From contig JAQFVV010006448.1 of the NCBI GenBank assembly GCA_028023455.1, positions 953,431 through 1,017,430 on the forward strand: a stretch of DNA of 64,000 nucleotides, in the 5' to 3' direction. A program made the position numbers and the translations under genes. Below, piece by piece: positions 10,740 through 25,151 of this stretch; within the stretch, counting starts at the first letter, position 1; the number at the start of each line of letters is the position of its first letter. The stretch is from Epiperipatus broadwayi (lineage: Eukaryota; Onychophora; Udeonychophora; Euonychophora; Peripatidae). Below the pieces are notes generated by a model, which was not told the origin of the DNA, searched no databases, and saw nothing but the letters and a program-made list of their open reading frames with translations.

Positions 10740-12322
10740 ATATAAAAAAAGTCAAGAATTTAACATATATATATATATGCGTGTGTGTGTGTGTGTGTAA
10801 ATGGCTAGAGGAGTGAGTATCAAGTTTTATCTCTAACGCCAAAACAATTTGAGGATTTAAGCGAATAAATACAATAACCAAAAGATAACATTTCATCATA
10901 TATAATATATACATGTATTTACACACATACACACATATATATATATGTAGTAATCGATTGTTTCAAAATTTACAGTATATTCGTTGTTTTGAAATCTGAT
11001 GTGATATAAACTGTCCATCTCTCGCAAAGAAATTTTTCTAAACATCTTCCCTTCATTATACATTTATTTCAAGTAGAATATCTTGACTAGAACTGATTGT
11101 AGTAAATTCTACATTAAAATATATATATATAGTGAAAGAGAGTAGTCTGAAAAGGTATGTATTGGAAAATATTTATGCTACAATAAATTGTAAAATAAGA
11201 GGGGAAACTGAAAATATGGAATCTGATTGGTTACATAATGTATATTTTATGTTCACATTCACATTTTTATAAATGCACTGTCTCAAAAATTTGTGTAAAT
11301 AATTAGACTCTCAATAGATCTAATATAAATTACATATTTAATATATATATATATTGAGATATATTATAATATGTGAAATTTCTTTTTACTTTATATGCAA
11401 CAACTAACATTAAAAAAATACAAATAGAAGAACGTTTCAAAAAAAAAAAAAAAAAGGAAATTGCTTCTCTGTAGGTTTTCTTTTTGTAAAAAATAATTTC
11501 TTGTAAGTCAACTTAAGTGTAACATTAATGGAGTCCATATTACAAGTTCAAATCTTTAGAAAAATAAATTCTCAGGAGAAAATTTGAACAGAAAAAAAAT
11601 GTCTTCAATTAAAAAGCTCTTAGTTTTTTGTTGTTGTTTAACTTTTCCATTAAAATAAATCTCTTCTTGATGCATTTTGTACACTTTATTAGTAAAATCA
11701 TCTATAGATTTACTATGTTGCTTAATACAGTATTGGCAGTTAATTAAGCTAAAATAAGTTGTTTAATAATTTATTGTTATATAAATTTTGAATAAAATAT
11801 AGTTATAAATAATTTCCTTAAGAATTTTTAATATGTAATATCTAAATCCTTATTAGTATGGACTTGATTTTTGAAAAAAAAAAATCCTAATCTGGGAAAA
11901 AAATTCCCAGATAATATTGATTAAGTAATATTTAGTAAGAAAAAACAGAATTAATAACTTATTTTTTTCTTAATTAATTCTGTAAAATATGACATACAAT
12001 GCCAATTATTTTTGTGTGTATATATATATGTGTGTGTGTGTGAAAAATATAAATGCTCCGCAGATTAACATTTTGTGCTAAATCAGGGACTCGTAAATTG
12101 GACCAGATCACCATCTCTCACACATATCTTTATATTTGTTTAGTATAAGTGTCAAACTTTCTGTATTCAGAATTTTGAGATAAATCACTTTATATAAATA
12201 TATAATGCGTGTGGCATTTAGAGAAGTCAATATCATTGTAAGATATTAAATGAGAATAAAACCTAGTTCCTACATTGCACAAGAGTGAAATTACCCACAT
12301 AAACACGGATGAACTACAAAAT
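10740..12322. other. AT-rich DNA with short TA/GT runs
   Basis: Short (TA)n and (GT)n tracts occur near 10,764-10,798, 10,921-10,946, 11,340 and 12,018-12,042. No coding sequence is visible. The 69-codon minus-strand frame at 10,723-10,932 is largely a microsatellite translation. Confidence 0.6.
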
Positions 12323-12325
12323 ATG

Positions 12326-12363
<38 letters not shown>

Positions 12364-12387
12364 CATAGATTTGTAAAAATAAATATG

Positions 12388-12421
<34 letters not shown>

Positions 12422-12424
12422 CAT
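12323..12424. repeat. Tandem pair of ATGTCA-(TA)n-TGACAT hairpins
   Basis: Two units (12,323-12,366 and 12,385-12,424) each consist of ATGTCA, about 30 bp of (TA)n and TGACAT, and each is followed by AGAT. So this is a roughly 62-bp tandem duplication of a perfect TA-cored hairpin. Confidence 0.85.
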
Positions 12425-13359
12425 AGATCATAAAAAATAACTTGTTTAAAGTACTTTAATGTAATTAATTCCAAAAATATGAAACAAAAGAATAATAATT
12501 TCCTCCAAATTATATGCTTTATTATTTACATTTTCATTACCTTTTTTAAAATGAATAATGTCAATTTGCAGTTTTACAATACAATTAACAACAAACAATT
12601 TTATATTAATATTATTTTCATTATAACAACACAGTTCAACATTTCATAAGTTAACATATTTACCATTCAAAAATTAAACAAGAAAGAAAGATAAAAAAAT
12701 TATGACTGACATGTTACCACATACTGAAACTCATCTCAAATTCAATTGGCTCCATCCTAACCAAACATTTTTATAAACTAACAGAGTGATTTATTATTAT
12801 AATTAAATCCGTACAATAAATCATCTTCATCTAAACATATACCATCCTCTATTCTTTTCTTCTTCTTCATCTTCATATATTGTTTAATAATTTCTAATTA
12901 AATCTACATACATTATGAGTATGCTCATCAAAACAAGGCATAACTATTTACTCCTTTTATTATCATCTTCACAATATATTCCTATTATTTCATTATAGGT
13001 TGCCAATAAATAACATGTCAAAATATTATGACTATCAAAAACTTTAACTCATCCAATGTTTATTAACAATGCATCATATAATACAATTATATCTCTGTGT
13101 TCTTTTCATTCTTTACAAAACTTGTCAATTACAGTCAGTAATATCTTATCCTAAATATGAAGTTGATCCATTAGATCTTTATATCTTTCAGTAACTTTTT
13201 TAACAATATGACTTCAAGTTTATTATAGTTAAATAACATAATACTTAAGATGTCTTGTGTCGAAAATAACTAATTCATGAACTCTGTTCATAAATGAATT
13301 GATTTAATATTTTTGTTAAAATTATTTAAAACCTAATATCACTAGCTAATATTTAATAG

Positions 13360-13418
<59 letters not shown>

Positions 13419-15060
13419 CTATTGTATTTGTACTACTAAGTAAACATAAACCTATTTACATCTCTAAACAGCTTCATAATATTCTCATCTTTACAGTTAT
13501 ATAATACTTCATAAGTAATGCAAGAAGCCATGAATATAACTACATAAAAGATTATTGCTGTTTTTCTACATTTCATACTAGTACATTATCACCTTATAAA
13601 TAAGACTTGCTTAAAATAGTATACTTTATTTTAATTAAGATAGCAACTAGAGATCTCACATTTTCTGACTTTAAACATATGTAGATATATTATTTACAAC
13701 TAATATGGTCTTAATTCAAATACTAAACCAACATAGGAAATAATACTCTAATTTCATTAAATAAATTACAATTATTTGGGTAGCACATCTGACATTAATT
13801 TTCAGTCACTAAAGGTACCAACTTTAAAATCACCTTTCCATATGAGATAAACTAACTAAATATAAATTGATCCTAATGATGAGCTGGAGATCAAAATGGT
13901 AGAGGTACTAAATTTAAAGACACTTTCAATACTAATGTAAATTGACTAAATATTAACTAATATCTATTTAAATTTCTTAAGCATGTTGTAACTACATTGT
14001 GAGCCAAGTTGAGCACTACATGGTTGCTAATCAGAAACACTTGGGTTGGAATAGCTTTTTTGTGAATGTCAGAAAAACTCTACAGAACATCTGATTCCAA
14101 CTTACAATTTATAACTAAGTATTTAACATTTTACTGGGGATTCCTTTCTACCAGCTTTTCTGAAGTTATCCCAGGGTATCTTTCAACTGGTGCTTCACAA
14201 TTAACTTACATGAAGTTTTGAGCATGAGTACTCATAAGCAGTTCAGCTGACTCCTTCAACAAAGGCTTAAACATACAAATATTTTCAATCCATAATTAAA
14301 ACACACATTAAAACCTTACATTCTATACCTCCAAATTATCCAATTACCTACTCTTTGTCACTACTTAATTTGAGATGTTTCAAAGGCTGGGTATTGTATG
14401 TTCTTTCTTCGATTAATTCATTAATCAAATCTTGGGGCTTTGAGGAAATAATGTCATCCAAACTTATCATAGATTTAAAGTGGAATTATTATTTTTTCTT
14501 TTCATGTAATTTTCAACTACTTTCAATATTTCTGAATAAAATAATAAATAAATCTTACTATATACATTATCATCTACTACATAGTTATCATTACTATGAG
14601 TTTTCTCATGAAACAAAGTCTTAATCTGTCTCTCAAAGAATTTATTCTCTTTTACTTTTACTACATTATTATAAACTTTTTCTAGAAATGATTGCTTAAT
14701 TTGTTTCCTATAAGATATACTCCCTTTTTTCATTATTACAGCTGTGACTCTTTCAATACTTGTTTTCCACCTTTCTTTTGACTTATAATATATGCTTTTA
14801 AATCATTATGTTACACATTTACAACCTATATTAACACTGAATTTACTCTCTAAATTGTTAACTCTTTTGGAACTAACTGTATTTTCCAACCACATTCATT
14901 TACCTTTTCAATTTGTTGTAACTGATCAACATTTGAAATCTTTATGTCTTATCTTTTCTGCTCATTTATACAGTTTATTTCTTCTAAATCATCAGAACAA
15001 TTTATTTCTATCTTTTCAACCTTTTCAATGATAATTATTTTTTTAAGCATACCTGTTCTG
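12425..15060. other. Strand-skewed region, possibly a decayed minus-strand ORF
   Basis: The plus strand is pyrimidine-rich and the minus strand purine-rich for over 2 kb, which is unusual here. On the minus strand the 88-codon frame 14,733-14,467 (Lys/Glu/Asn-rich) and the adjoining sequence read like a degraded coding region with many stops, but I recognise no domain. A (TA)n tract lies at 13,361-13,414. Skew alone does not prove former coding. Confidence 0.3.
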
Positions 15061-18000
15061 ACACTTTATAATTTAATATCTTATTAAAACACACAATAAT
15101 CTTATTATATGGCTTATCTTATATAATAGTGATTAATCCAATCATTTTTCCAAAATTATATTTTTTTACAAATTTGTGTAGTGTTTAGACTGCTTTAATC
15201 AATAAAAAAATTATATGAATTTTAATTATTATTTAAAAATTACATAGATCATGCACATATCATATGCATATTTATTCTTAGAGTGAGGTATAGATAAATA
15301 ATAATTGCCCACTGCAGATTTTAATATGTTGAAGAAATTATACTAAGTTTTCCAACTTCATCAAAATCCTCAGAAAGATCTACAGATTAATTTATAATTA
15401 AAGCCAGTAAAATATCAAATATAATATGATAAAATTGTTGCTGTAGATGTATATAATAAGAACAAAATATTTTTTTACATTGGTCCATAGAATTCTATTT
15501 TACACTTGCAAGATTAATTACTATGTATGAATAAAAATTATTACTATTCTGTGACGATAATTAAATATAATTTGCTTTAGTTATGTAATGTTTTGTTTTG
15601 CAATTGTTATCCTTTTAGGAAAAGATCAAAAGTAATTTTAATTAATTTATAACTACAGAAATAAATATTTATAGTCATTGAATTGGTACAGAAATATAGT
15701 ACTATAGAAGTCAAATAACTCACACTTAAAGCTTTAAAAATTTTTAATTTGAAACCATTAGCTTTAATAGCATAATATAAAAAGATAGTGGCTGCATATA
15801 TGTAAACAGTGGAAAAGAGATTTTTATTAAATAAAATACATATTGTCTTATAATATGTTTGCATTGTCATATATAATCTATTGGTTCACTTAATTTTATT
15901 ATAAAACAGAGATGTCACTGTCAAATTTACACTATGGAATTAGGATATATTCCTATGTTATTAATAACTATCATCATCAAAGTATCATAAAATTTTTATG
16001 ATTGTATTAAAGAATACATATTTAGGAAATTAATTTACTACTTTCACTCTATTTCAAAACTATCTATTATATATTGAGTAATCATTAGATATTAGACAGT
16101 GGTATTATATCTACATTCCAGTGTAGTGTCTATTATTGGGTGTAAAGTATTATCTAGAAAGTATTCTTATGCTGTGGATATAATACTATCATTTAATATC
16201 TATTCAGTAGTCATTTGATTGAATGTAATTACTGCAATTAGGATATCTAATAATGAATAATGACTATACTATATTTTTGTTTAAAAAATATTACATTATA
16301 TTATAACATGTATAGCACCAAAGCTTTCAATAGACCATTCTGCTCTTAAAAATTCTTTTATAAACACAGATTTACTTTAAATACTTAGAAAAGAAATTTT
16401 TTTTTGCATTTTTGTTGAAATTATAATAAATATGATTTTTATATAAAATATAAATAAACATAATAAATAATAAAAAAGAAGATATTCTACACAATTATCA
16501 AATAGTTTATTAATATTTAATCTTTTGTCATTTTTTATTCATTATAAAATATAAATTTTTGAAATAATTAATATTATTATTTTAAAATGATCTATATTTT
16601 CAAATTTATTGTTGTCATGTTACCTAATTTTACTTTTACTAGGATATAAGTAGAAAGATTGTTGCTATTTCCTCTTGATCTTATTGGGTTGTTCCACATT
16701 TAAAAAAAAAAAAAGAAAAACAAAACAATTGTCAATACAATTGATGTCTGAGAAACTTGAATCAAATTACTTAGAAATATCTAGAAATGCATAAACCAAT
16801 GCTGAACAATATAGTAATTAAGATTGCTCTAACTATGCCAACAATTACATGATCATCATTTTTTATGCTAGCACATAACTGCATGTTTTATTCCAACAAT
16901 CTTGAACTGAAGTATGAATCAAACATAAAATAGTTTAAAAGCTTAAAAATATCAAGCAATCTTTTGGGCATTTTTGATAGGCAACCATAGATAAATTCAG
17001 TTATATATCTAATTATTAGATCCATAAATGAGTAGTTTACATTGGCAATATTATTAATACAGATGACAAAATGGCATAATATTAATTGTAGAACTAAACT
17101 TGGGCTGAGGCCTTTAAGTAGACATACTATTAAAATAAAATATGAATATGCTTTTAAAAAGAAAAAATATTTATTAGATATGTCCTTTTGTTTTTTATTT
17201 ATGTATTTTAAACTTGGACAGTTAACATGAGATCAATATAGAGAATTCAGATCGCTCTACAAAATATGGAGAAGTATATATTGAAATAACAAAAAAAGTA
17301 TTGAAAGTGACATATCTGAGTCAGAGGAAAAAATATGTACCACTGATATTATTGTAAAAATTGAGATTGAAATGGAGCTAGAGTGGACATATTGATGATA
17401 GATAGATAGATAGTTAAATTTTTAAACTGAATACAAAAAAAAATATGAAAGACCTTGAAAGAGATCTTATGAGAGATGGATGAATAAAATATTTTTTTTA
17501 TTACAATATCGATAAGAGAAGCTATGGATTGGGGTAACTATATTAAACTTAGAGAGAAATATGTACACATTTTCTTTCTGTAGTGGATTGATAATGGTTG
17601 AATACTGTGCTGCTGATAAAATACATATTTAAAAAAAATAATAAGTGGATAAAGTAAAAAAGATAAAAAAATTCTCTAACTTAAAAAGAATTCATTTACT
17701 GATGCTGAAGAAATTTTATTAAGTGATGTTCTTTACTTAATAGATAACCTGACAATCCAAGTATAGTTTATTTTTTCCAAAAAGACTGGAGATTATTGAA
17801 ACATTTTTCAACTACATATAAACTTCTTTTGTCACTTCAGGCCAAGCTTTAATTCATTTGAGTTAAGTCAATGATATTTGTTTTTTTTTTTTATAAAAAG
17901 TAATTAAAATAAATGTATGAAAATATGTTAAAATGTTTTGACTGTAAAATAATTTATAAATGCAATACAACAAACTAATAAGATAGTTCTCTATAAAATT

Positions 18001-18323
18001 TAATTTTATTTACTTAATTTTATACTTTTATTATAGAATATTTAAAAAGTTTGCTTGTCTAATGAAACATCTTGGAGATCATTTATGTTATATATGTCTA
18101 TGTTTTCTTCATATGCTTTAAGAACATATTGAGTTTAGATATGAAATGTATATTTTTATGAATACATAAACAGTGTTTTATTATAAAAAAATAATTATAT
18201 AATTTTTAATCGCATGACTAAATATATGTGAAAAAGTTAATTGCTCAAAATTCATATTATGTTAAAAGTAGTACTCTCTGTTGACCCAGACTACAACATT
18301 TCATATTTTATTACTTTTGCTAA
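15061..18323. other. AT-rich DNA without a recognised gene
   Basis: Small open frames at 15,607-15,870 (minus) and 17,042-17,230 (plus) have no recognisable motif and amino-acid composition typical of random AT-rich sequence. A short GATA run is present at about 17,397-17,412. Confidence 0.6.
16070..16275. repeat. Imperfect palindrome of about 200 bp
   Basis: AGTGGTATTATATCTACA near 16,099 is mirrored by TGTGGATATAATACTATC near 16,173. Outer blocks with ATTAGATATTAG and TTTAATATCTATTCAG also pair. The arms are clearly diverged. It could be an old fold-back element. Confidence 0.45.

Positions 18324-18386
<63 letters not shown>
18324..18386. repeat. (TA)n microsatellite, about 63 bp
   Basis: Uninterrupted TA dinucleotides; the two overlapping plus-strand frames here are translations of it. 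Confidence 0.97.
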
Positions 18387-18389
<3 letters not shown>

Positions 18390-18799
18390 ATGTTCTATTA
18401 AAATTTTATGTGCAAATTTTATGTCTTGAACTCACAACTATAACACAATTATCTTTACATTAATTTCTTAATAATTACTACAAATTATTTATTAGCCCAA
18501 AATTATTTTATTTTTGCCCCAGATTATTTATTTTAAAATATAATTAAAGATTAATATATCAATTCTTGTCAAACACTACCATATGGGTTAATTAACATAA
18601 CTCCATTCAACTGAAATGTGCCATGAAATACATGTTTGAAAAAAAAAATACATGTTTGGGAGTAATTTATGTCTTCCAGATGTCTTCCTTCATGTAATTA
18701 AGATATATGTTATAAGATAGAAGGCTATAAATACATGTAAGCAATTAGACTTCTAAAAAAGTGGAATGGATTTGAATGAATTATTCCATGTTTGATATG

Positions 18800-20079
<1,280 letters not shown>

Positions 20080-20320
20080 GAGGATTTGAACACAGATTTT
20101 CAATCTCCCTTCAACTATTCATTCCATCTTATATAATATGTGAAAAGATAAATGATCTTCAATATTTGTATTCTATGCTGAACCAACACTCATCAGTTGG
20201 TTCAGATCGTTATGCAACACACACACATATACATAATCAGTTCTCAGTTTATATTAGAATAGAAAATATTCAAACTATAATGAACTGGTTTCAATCTTCT
20301 CCACCCTCAAACTATTAGGC
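20080..20320 (+). repeat. Dispersed repeat family X, plus-strand copy
   Basis: Reference copy for this window. Ordered blocks: AGGATTTGAACACAGATTTT, AATCTCC, AAAAGATAAATGATCTTCAA, TATTTGTATTCTATGCTGAA, CAACACTCATCAGTTGGTTC, a CA-rich stretch, CAGTTTATATTAGAATAGAA, TGAACTGGTTTCAATCTTCT. The same blocks recur in order at 50.2 kb and, in part, in the other copies. No coding potential. Possibly a SINE or an untranslated part of a larger retroelement. Confidence 0.7.
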
Positions 20321-20837
20321 AATCTATATTATTGAAAAACAGATGATGGAGTGCTCAAAACTATATTATTATCATCATCATTATTTCTGTTGTTGTTATC
20401 AAATGACATCAAGTCAAAACATAATCTACCATTTATTTCATTTCTCAGAATAATTGAAGCTGCATTGAATCATATTTATTTATTTTTTTGCAGTAAGAGA
20501 AATACAAAATTTCATTTTTTCTTCAAATAACTTATAAAAACAATACTATTTTAAATGTGAAAAAAAATCTACATGTTTTGAATGATAAATAAACATTTTT
20601 TTTTTAAAGAAAGTTGTTTATAATTAATTTGTCTAATGAAATAAACTCGAATTAATAAAATAATATTCTTTGTTTTTAAGTAAATGATTTTCAATAAGCA
20701 AATGTCCTTAGAGATAACAGAAATATTTCAAAATAGTTTGTGAAATATTCTTATAATTCTATGTTAATAAATATATTTTTTGCATTATTTTGTATTGCTT
20801 ATATTAAATACAATTAATAATAAAATTGAAATGCACA
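20321..20837. other. AT-rich DNA, nothing recognised
   Basis: No frame or repeat supported. Confidence 0.6.
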
Positions 20838-20876
20838 GAATATATATATATATATATATATATATTCTTAATATTT

Positions 20877-20914
<38 letters not shown>

Positions 20915-20925
20915 AAATATTAAGA
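20838..20925. repeat. Two overlapping TA-cored hairpins
   Basis: GAATATA...TATATTC (20,838-20,867) is followed at once by CTTAATATTTCCATATA...TATATGGAAATATTAAG (20,866-20,925). Outer arms are perfect over 13 non-TA bases. Confidence 0.85.
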
Positions 20926-21143
20926 GTATGAAGTTTTCCATTTATAATTAAAGGACAGTAGCCTAAAAAAGTTAACTGCTTCAGGCTAAGAGTGAAAATA
21001 AATCTGACAAATTATTGCAGTCAAAAGGAGAATTCACTTTTTATTGCCACTCTAGGTGTAATATAGATATAAAGCATTGAATTTGAAATATATAGATGCA
21101 AAAATTAAAGCATATAACACACTAAATATTACCATCTAAACTC

Positions 21144-21145
<2 letters not shown>

Positions 21146-21240
<95 letters not shown>
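21146..21240. repeat. (TA)n microsatellite, 95 bp
   Basis: Uninterrupted TA dinucleotides immediately left of the fold-back element that starts at 21,240. Confidence 0.97.
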
Positions 21241-21241
<1 letters not shown>

Positions 21242-21353
21242 CAAAATAAAATCCAATGTAAACTTAAAACAATAGTAGTATTTTCAATTATAGTCATAAT
21301 CATTTTCAACTAAAGTAATTTAATTTCAAACTGGAGTAAAACCACATGTCAAT

Positions 21354-21545
21354 TTACATATCCCATAATTCATTTATCTTAATATTCACTGATTGTCTGC
21401 TTATTAACATATTTTTATAATAATTAATAAAAATTGTCTCTTTAGTTTTTCTTTTTTCATTATTTCTTTTTTGATTTAAAATCTTAATTCTTTTCATGTC
21501 AAAATCAAATTTACATTTAAAACATTTATCATGATCATAAAACAC
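21354..21545 (-). pseudogene. Short frame in the fold-back arm, family unknown
   Basis: A 63-codon minus-strand frame (start DHDKCFKCKFDFDMKRIKIL after two residues), Lys/Asn/Ile-rich with one CxxC pair. The mirrored arm at 21,680-21,850 encodes the same peptide in the plus direction but with stops and frame changes. Codon-level similarity in both arms suggests this was once coding sequence of the parent mobile element. I recognise no domain; one CxxC is not enough to call a zinc finger. It is open only over this short span and starts at an arbitrary in-frame Met. Confidence 0.3.
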
Positions 21546-21850
21546 TGATTCTACTTTCTTCTTTATCTCTTTGAGTTATCTTTGATACTCTTTTGTATTC
21601 ATAAATTATTATATAGAAGAGTATTAAAGATAATTTAAAGAGATAAAAAGAATAAAGGTGGCTCATTTACTGAATCAGTATTTTATGAACATTATAGAAG
21701 TTTTAAATGTAAATTTGACTGGGATATGAAAAAAAATTAAGATTTTTAATCAAGAAAGAAATAATGAAAAAAGAACAACTAAAAAGGCAACTTTTATTAA
21801 TTATTATAAAAATAAGATAATAAACAGACAATCAGTGAATATTAAGATTA

Positions 21851-24050
21851 GTGCTATGATGGTCTGGGTGAATTTGGTATTGGAGTCTTACCATGTCTGA
21901 CATACAAGGACACCACCAGGCCATTTGAACCTGGAAAATTTATATAGTAGGCAGATACTTATGGTTAAGATCCAATTTTATTTTATATTGACCATATCCC
22001 TTGCCACTAACTCAATGAGACACAGAGATTTATAATAAGTACTTATTTAACACTTCTTAAAAATATATTTTTAATATTAAAAAAATAAAATAAACCACTG
22101 CCAATAATAACACACAACAATTATTTAATACTGCACATATATAAATATTTAAAATTGAGGAAATAATTTATCTTGATTTTAATATCAATTTTAAATTTAG
22201 ATTAATATTTTTTTTAAAATTTAAATTATTATTTAAGAAAGTCTGCACAGATAGATATTTTAATAAATTTTACTTTAGAATGTTGAATATAGATAGGCTA
22301 CATAAATTTCTCAGTTAAAAACTTTTCAAAACAATCATTCAATCTCAGACTAAAAGTTTGTAGCTAAACCAACACTTGCTTCATGATATATGGATGCAAC
22401 CAATGCAGTAAGAAGATGCTAGCATAAAACCATGCTGACATGAATGTGCATCTGATAGTGTGATATTATTTGAAGAACATGATTCTCATCTAGTACAGGA
22501 ATGTGTGTCTGTCTTGCAAAGAAATGTATATAAATAATTAAAAAGAAATACTATGTATGGGGGAGAATGGTCTATAGAGCTAATGGAAATCAATGTCACA
22601 GGAAATATCTCTGCATACATTGCAATGCAATGACTACATCTTTGGGATCAAGTATTCAGTTGGGCACATTGTCCTGTATGGTAACACACTTCACATTACA
22701 TTGATATTAACACTCATATATCACTTTATCAGCATCGACTCAACCATGTGACAAATAGCCTGAAATTAAAGCCCTTTAAATTAAACATAAATGATTAAAA
22801 TATAACGTTATTGATGGAATTACAATGGGAAATTTACAATAAACCCAATGTCACTCATCATAAGGTGCCACATTGACACCGATAACTTAAAAGATATACA
22901 AATAAGTACATTTGGACACTTAGCATGAGGTATCATATTTACTGACATATCTATTTTATGCATATAAAAATCTAAAAAAAAACTAATTTAAACATTAGCA
23001 AATCTATGCAGCCATCGACACCCAACTAAATAATAATAAAGAAAATGGAAATAATACCGAAATGATTTAAATAAATTAGCAAACTCAAATATATAAAATT
23101 AAACATTAATAACTGATTTCAAAATCTTAATAAGTGAGATAAAACTTCATTTTAAAAGTTATGGTTAACTGGTTATTAAAAGCTTGTTAAATATTGATGA
23201 AAGTTCTTAATTCCATTTTAAAATTTTATAGTTCATACTTTAAAGTAGAGGAGCTCCCAGTTTCTTCTGCCAATTCTCATGGAGTCTTTATTTGTCATAC
23301 TTATGGAAGACTGGTCTGTTGTTCATATTGTAGTTATCATTCCACATTCTTAGCTAGTTTGATCCTGAAACTATTTTATTGTAGGACTCATATGATTTGG
23401 GTCTACAATCATGCCATTTATAATTCAACAGTCACTTCATTTGAAATAAGTAAAAAAGGTGAAAAGTGCATCTTTTACACTCCTTCTTAAAACTCAAGCT
23501 GGAACTAACTTTGACTGGAAATTTTTTTCTTTTTATCCTAATCCTCCAGATTCACTGAACATGGTTTTCAGTTCCAATGATTTTCATTAGGATCTGAGCA
23601 TTGATTGCTGCTTCTATTGGACATTCTGCTTCAGAGCAGGAAACAGACTTAAATTTTTATCTATATCTCCTATCTGACTTCTTAATTATATAAGTGCCCC
23701 AAGGGCCAATTTGCTTTTTGTTTAATTAATAAAACAATCATTTCCATTTACAGAGATTACATAGGTATCTTAAAATAGAAATTAACATTTATTTCTATTT
23801 TCATTTATGCCATTTTTTAACAAAAATATTTTATCTTTAGATCTTTACTTTTATATAAAAAAATACTTTCAAATACTTTTTTTTTATTTTAAAAAATACT
23901 TTTAAAGTTTTCCATCTGTGTTATATATATATATGTTAAACATAACCCTTTTTAATTTTGGCTTTTAGTTTTGATAAATTTTATTTAAGATTATTTTTCC
24001 ATTATTTTAAAATTTTAAAATAATATAATGGCATATGTAAACTGTCACAG
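21851..24050. other. Candidate 2.2 kb insertion within the fold-back element
   Basis: No recognised domain. The 98-codon plus frame at 23,194-23,490 has a mixed composition but no motif I can name, and neighbouring frames are closed. A clear target duplication at the two junctions is not visible. Confidence 0.4.
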
Positions 24051-24280
24051 TGAATTATGGGATTTGTAAATTGACATGTGGTTTTTAGTTGGTTTTGTTT
24101 TACTCCACTTTGAAATTAAATCAGTTTAGTTGAAAATGATTATGAATATAATTGAAAGTACTACTATTGATTAAAGTTTATATTGGATTTAATTTTGTTA
24201 TTTATTTTTCTTTGAAATGTAATCACATTTTATTACAAGATTTTTATTAGGAGGTATTTTTTGTATTATATATATATATA

Positions 24281-24386
24281 GTTGATAAAGACTACAAAGT
24301 GTATAGTCGAATATATATATATATATATATATAGTTGATAAAGACTACAAAGTGTATAGTCGAAAGTACTTCTAAAAGAATATAAT
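24281..24386 (-). repeat. 53-bp tandem duplication carrying the PLE end core and (TA)n
   Basis: GTTGATAAAGACTACAAAGT plus GTATAGTCGA occurs at 24,281 and again, identical, at 24,334; each is preceded by (TA)n. The second continues into AAAGTACTTCT. The sequence is a diverged minus-strand version of the inverted end core of the PLE remnant at 5.7-6.7 kb. Confidence 0.8.
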
Positions 24387-24408
24387 TTATATAAATTGTA
24401 CTGTATTT

Positions 24409-24460
<52 letters not shown>

Positions 24461-24461
<1 letters not shown>

Positions 24462-24673
24462 ATCACAGATGGAGCTTTACCAATAGCTCACTCAAGCTTG
24501 TTTACAGATTTAGTTTCTAGTCCTCCTACCCTTTACTGATGTTAGCCAATTAGCATGAAACCATGGTTTAAAGGTTGGAGACAATTTGAAAGAGATATCG
24601 AATTTTTGATTATCTCTTGGCATTTTGTGTAAATAAGTAAGAGTGAGCTATTGGTAAAGCTCCATCTGTGATC
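24461..24673. repeat. Perfect 33-bp inverted repeat, 213-bp unit
   Basis: GATCACAGATGGAGCTTTAC plus CAATAGCTCACTC (24,461-24,493) returns as its exact reverse complement at 24,641-24,673. A perfect match over 33 bp suggests a young element or active homogenisation. (TA)n(GT)n lies directly to the left. The motif resembles the AAGCTCCAT block of the direct repeat at 5.1-5.7 kb. Confidence 0.85.
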
Positions 24674-24723
24674 ATAAAATGCAAGCTATAGGCAGGTTAA
24701 AAAATTTTAACTTGTTTTTGTTT

Positions 24724-24759
<36 letters not shown>

Positions 24760-25076
24760 GCCAGGATAATATATAGACAATCCCAATATCAATATCAATC
24801 CATAATTTTGATGTCTGTCCACCTTTTAACAATAAAGATGGCATCGGTCTTTATTAATGATCCAATATTCATATATAAACACTAAACAGTCCAACTTAAA
24901 CACAGAGATTGAAATTACTGATACAATCTCATTTAGTCCTGAGCATAATATATTGTTTAAAATAAAGTGATATGAATATTGTACAGAAATGAAATGAGGC
25001 TAATACATGACATCTGATGATAATGCTTTACATTGGCCAATTATTCTCTAACTCTATTGAAAATATATAGTCCAGA

Positions 25077-25147
<71 letters not shown>
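24674..25147. other. AT-rich DNA with two (TA)n tracts
   Basis: (TA)n at about 24,726-24,755 and about 25,079-25,149. No coding signal. Confidence 0.7.

Positions 25148-25151
<4 letters not shown>

Larger units (their letters stand above)
21240..24200. mobile_element. Fold-back element whose right arm is split by 2.2 kb
   Basis: Outer inverted repeats at 21,240-21,372 and 24,051-24,200 share TAACAAAAT, AATAGTAGTA, CATAATCATTTTCAACTAAA, GGAGTAAAAC and CACATGTCAATTTACA. Inner inverted repeats 21,373-21,605 and about 21,612-21,850 follow directly inside the left outer arm. The left outer and inner arms are contiguous, while their mirror images are separated by 21,851-24,050. The simplest reading is one palindrome with arms of about 365 bp, later interrupted in its right arm by a 2.2 kb insertion. 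Confidence 0.6.

Noticed and set aside
13960-14070. GGGTTGGAATAG with an upstream A-box-like word
   Set aside because: B box has several mismatches and the stems do not pair; not enough for a tRNA or SINE call.
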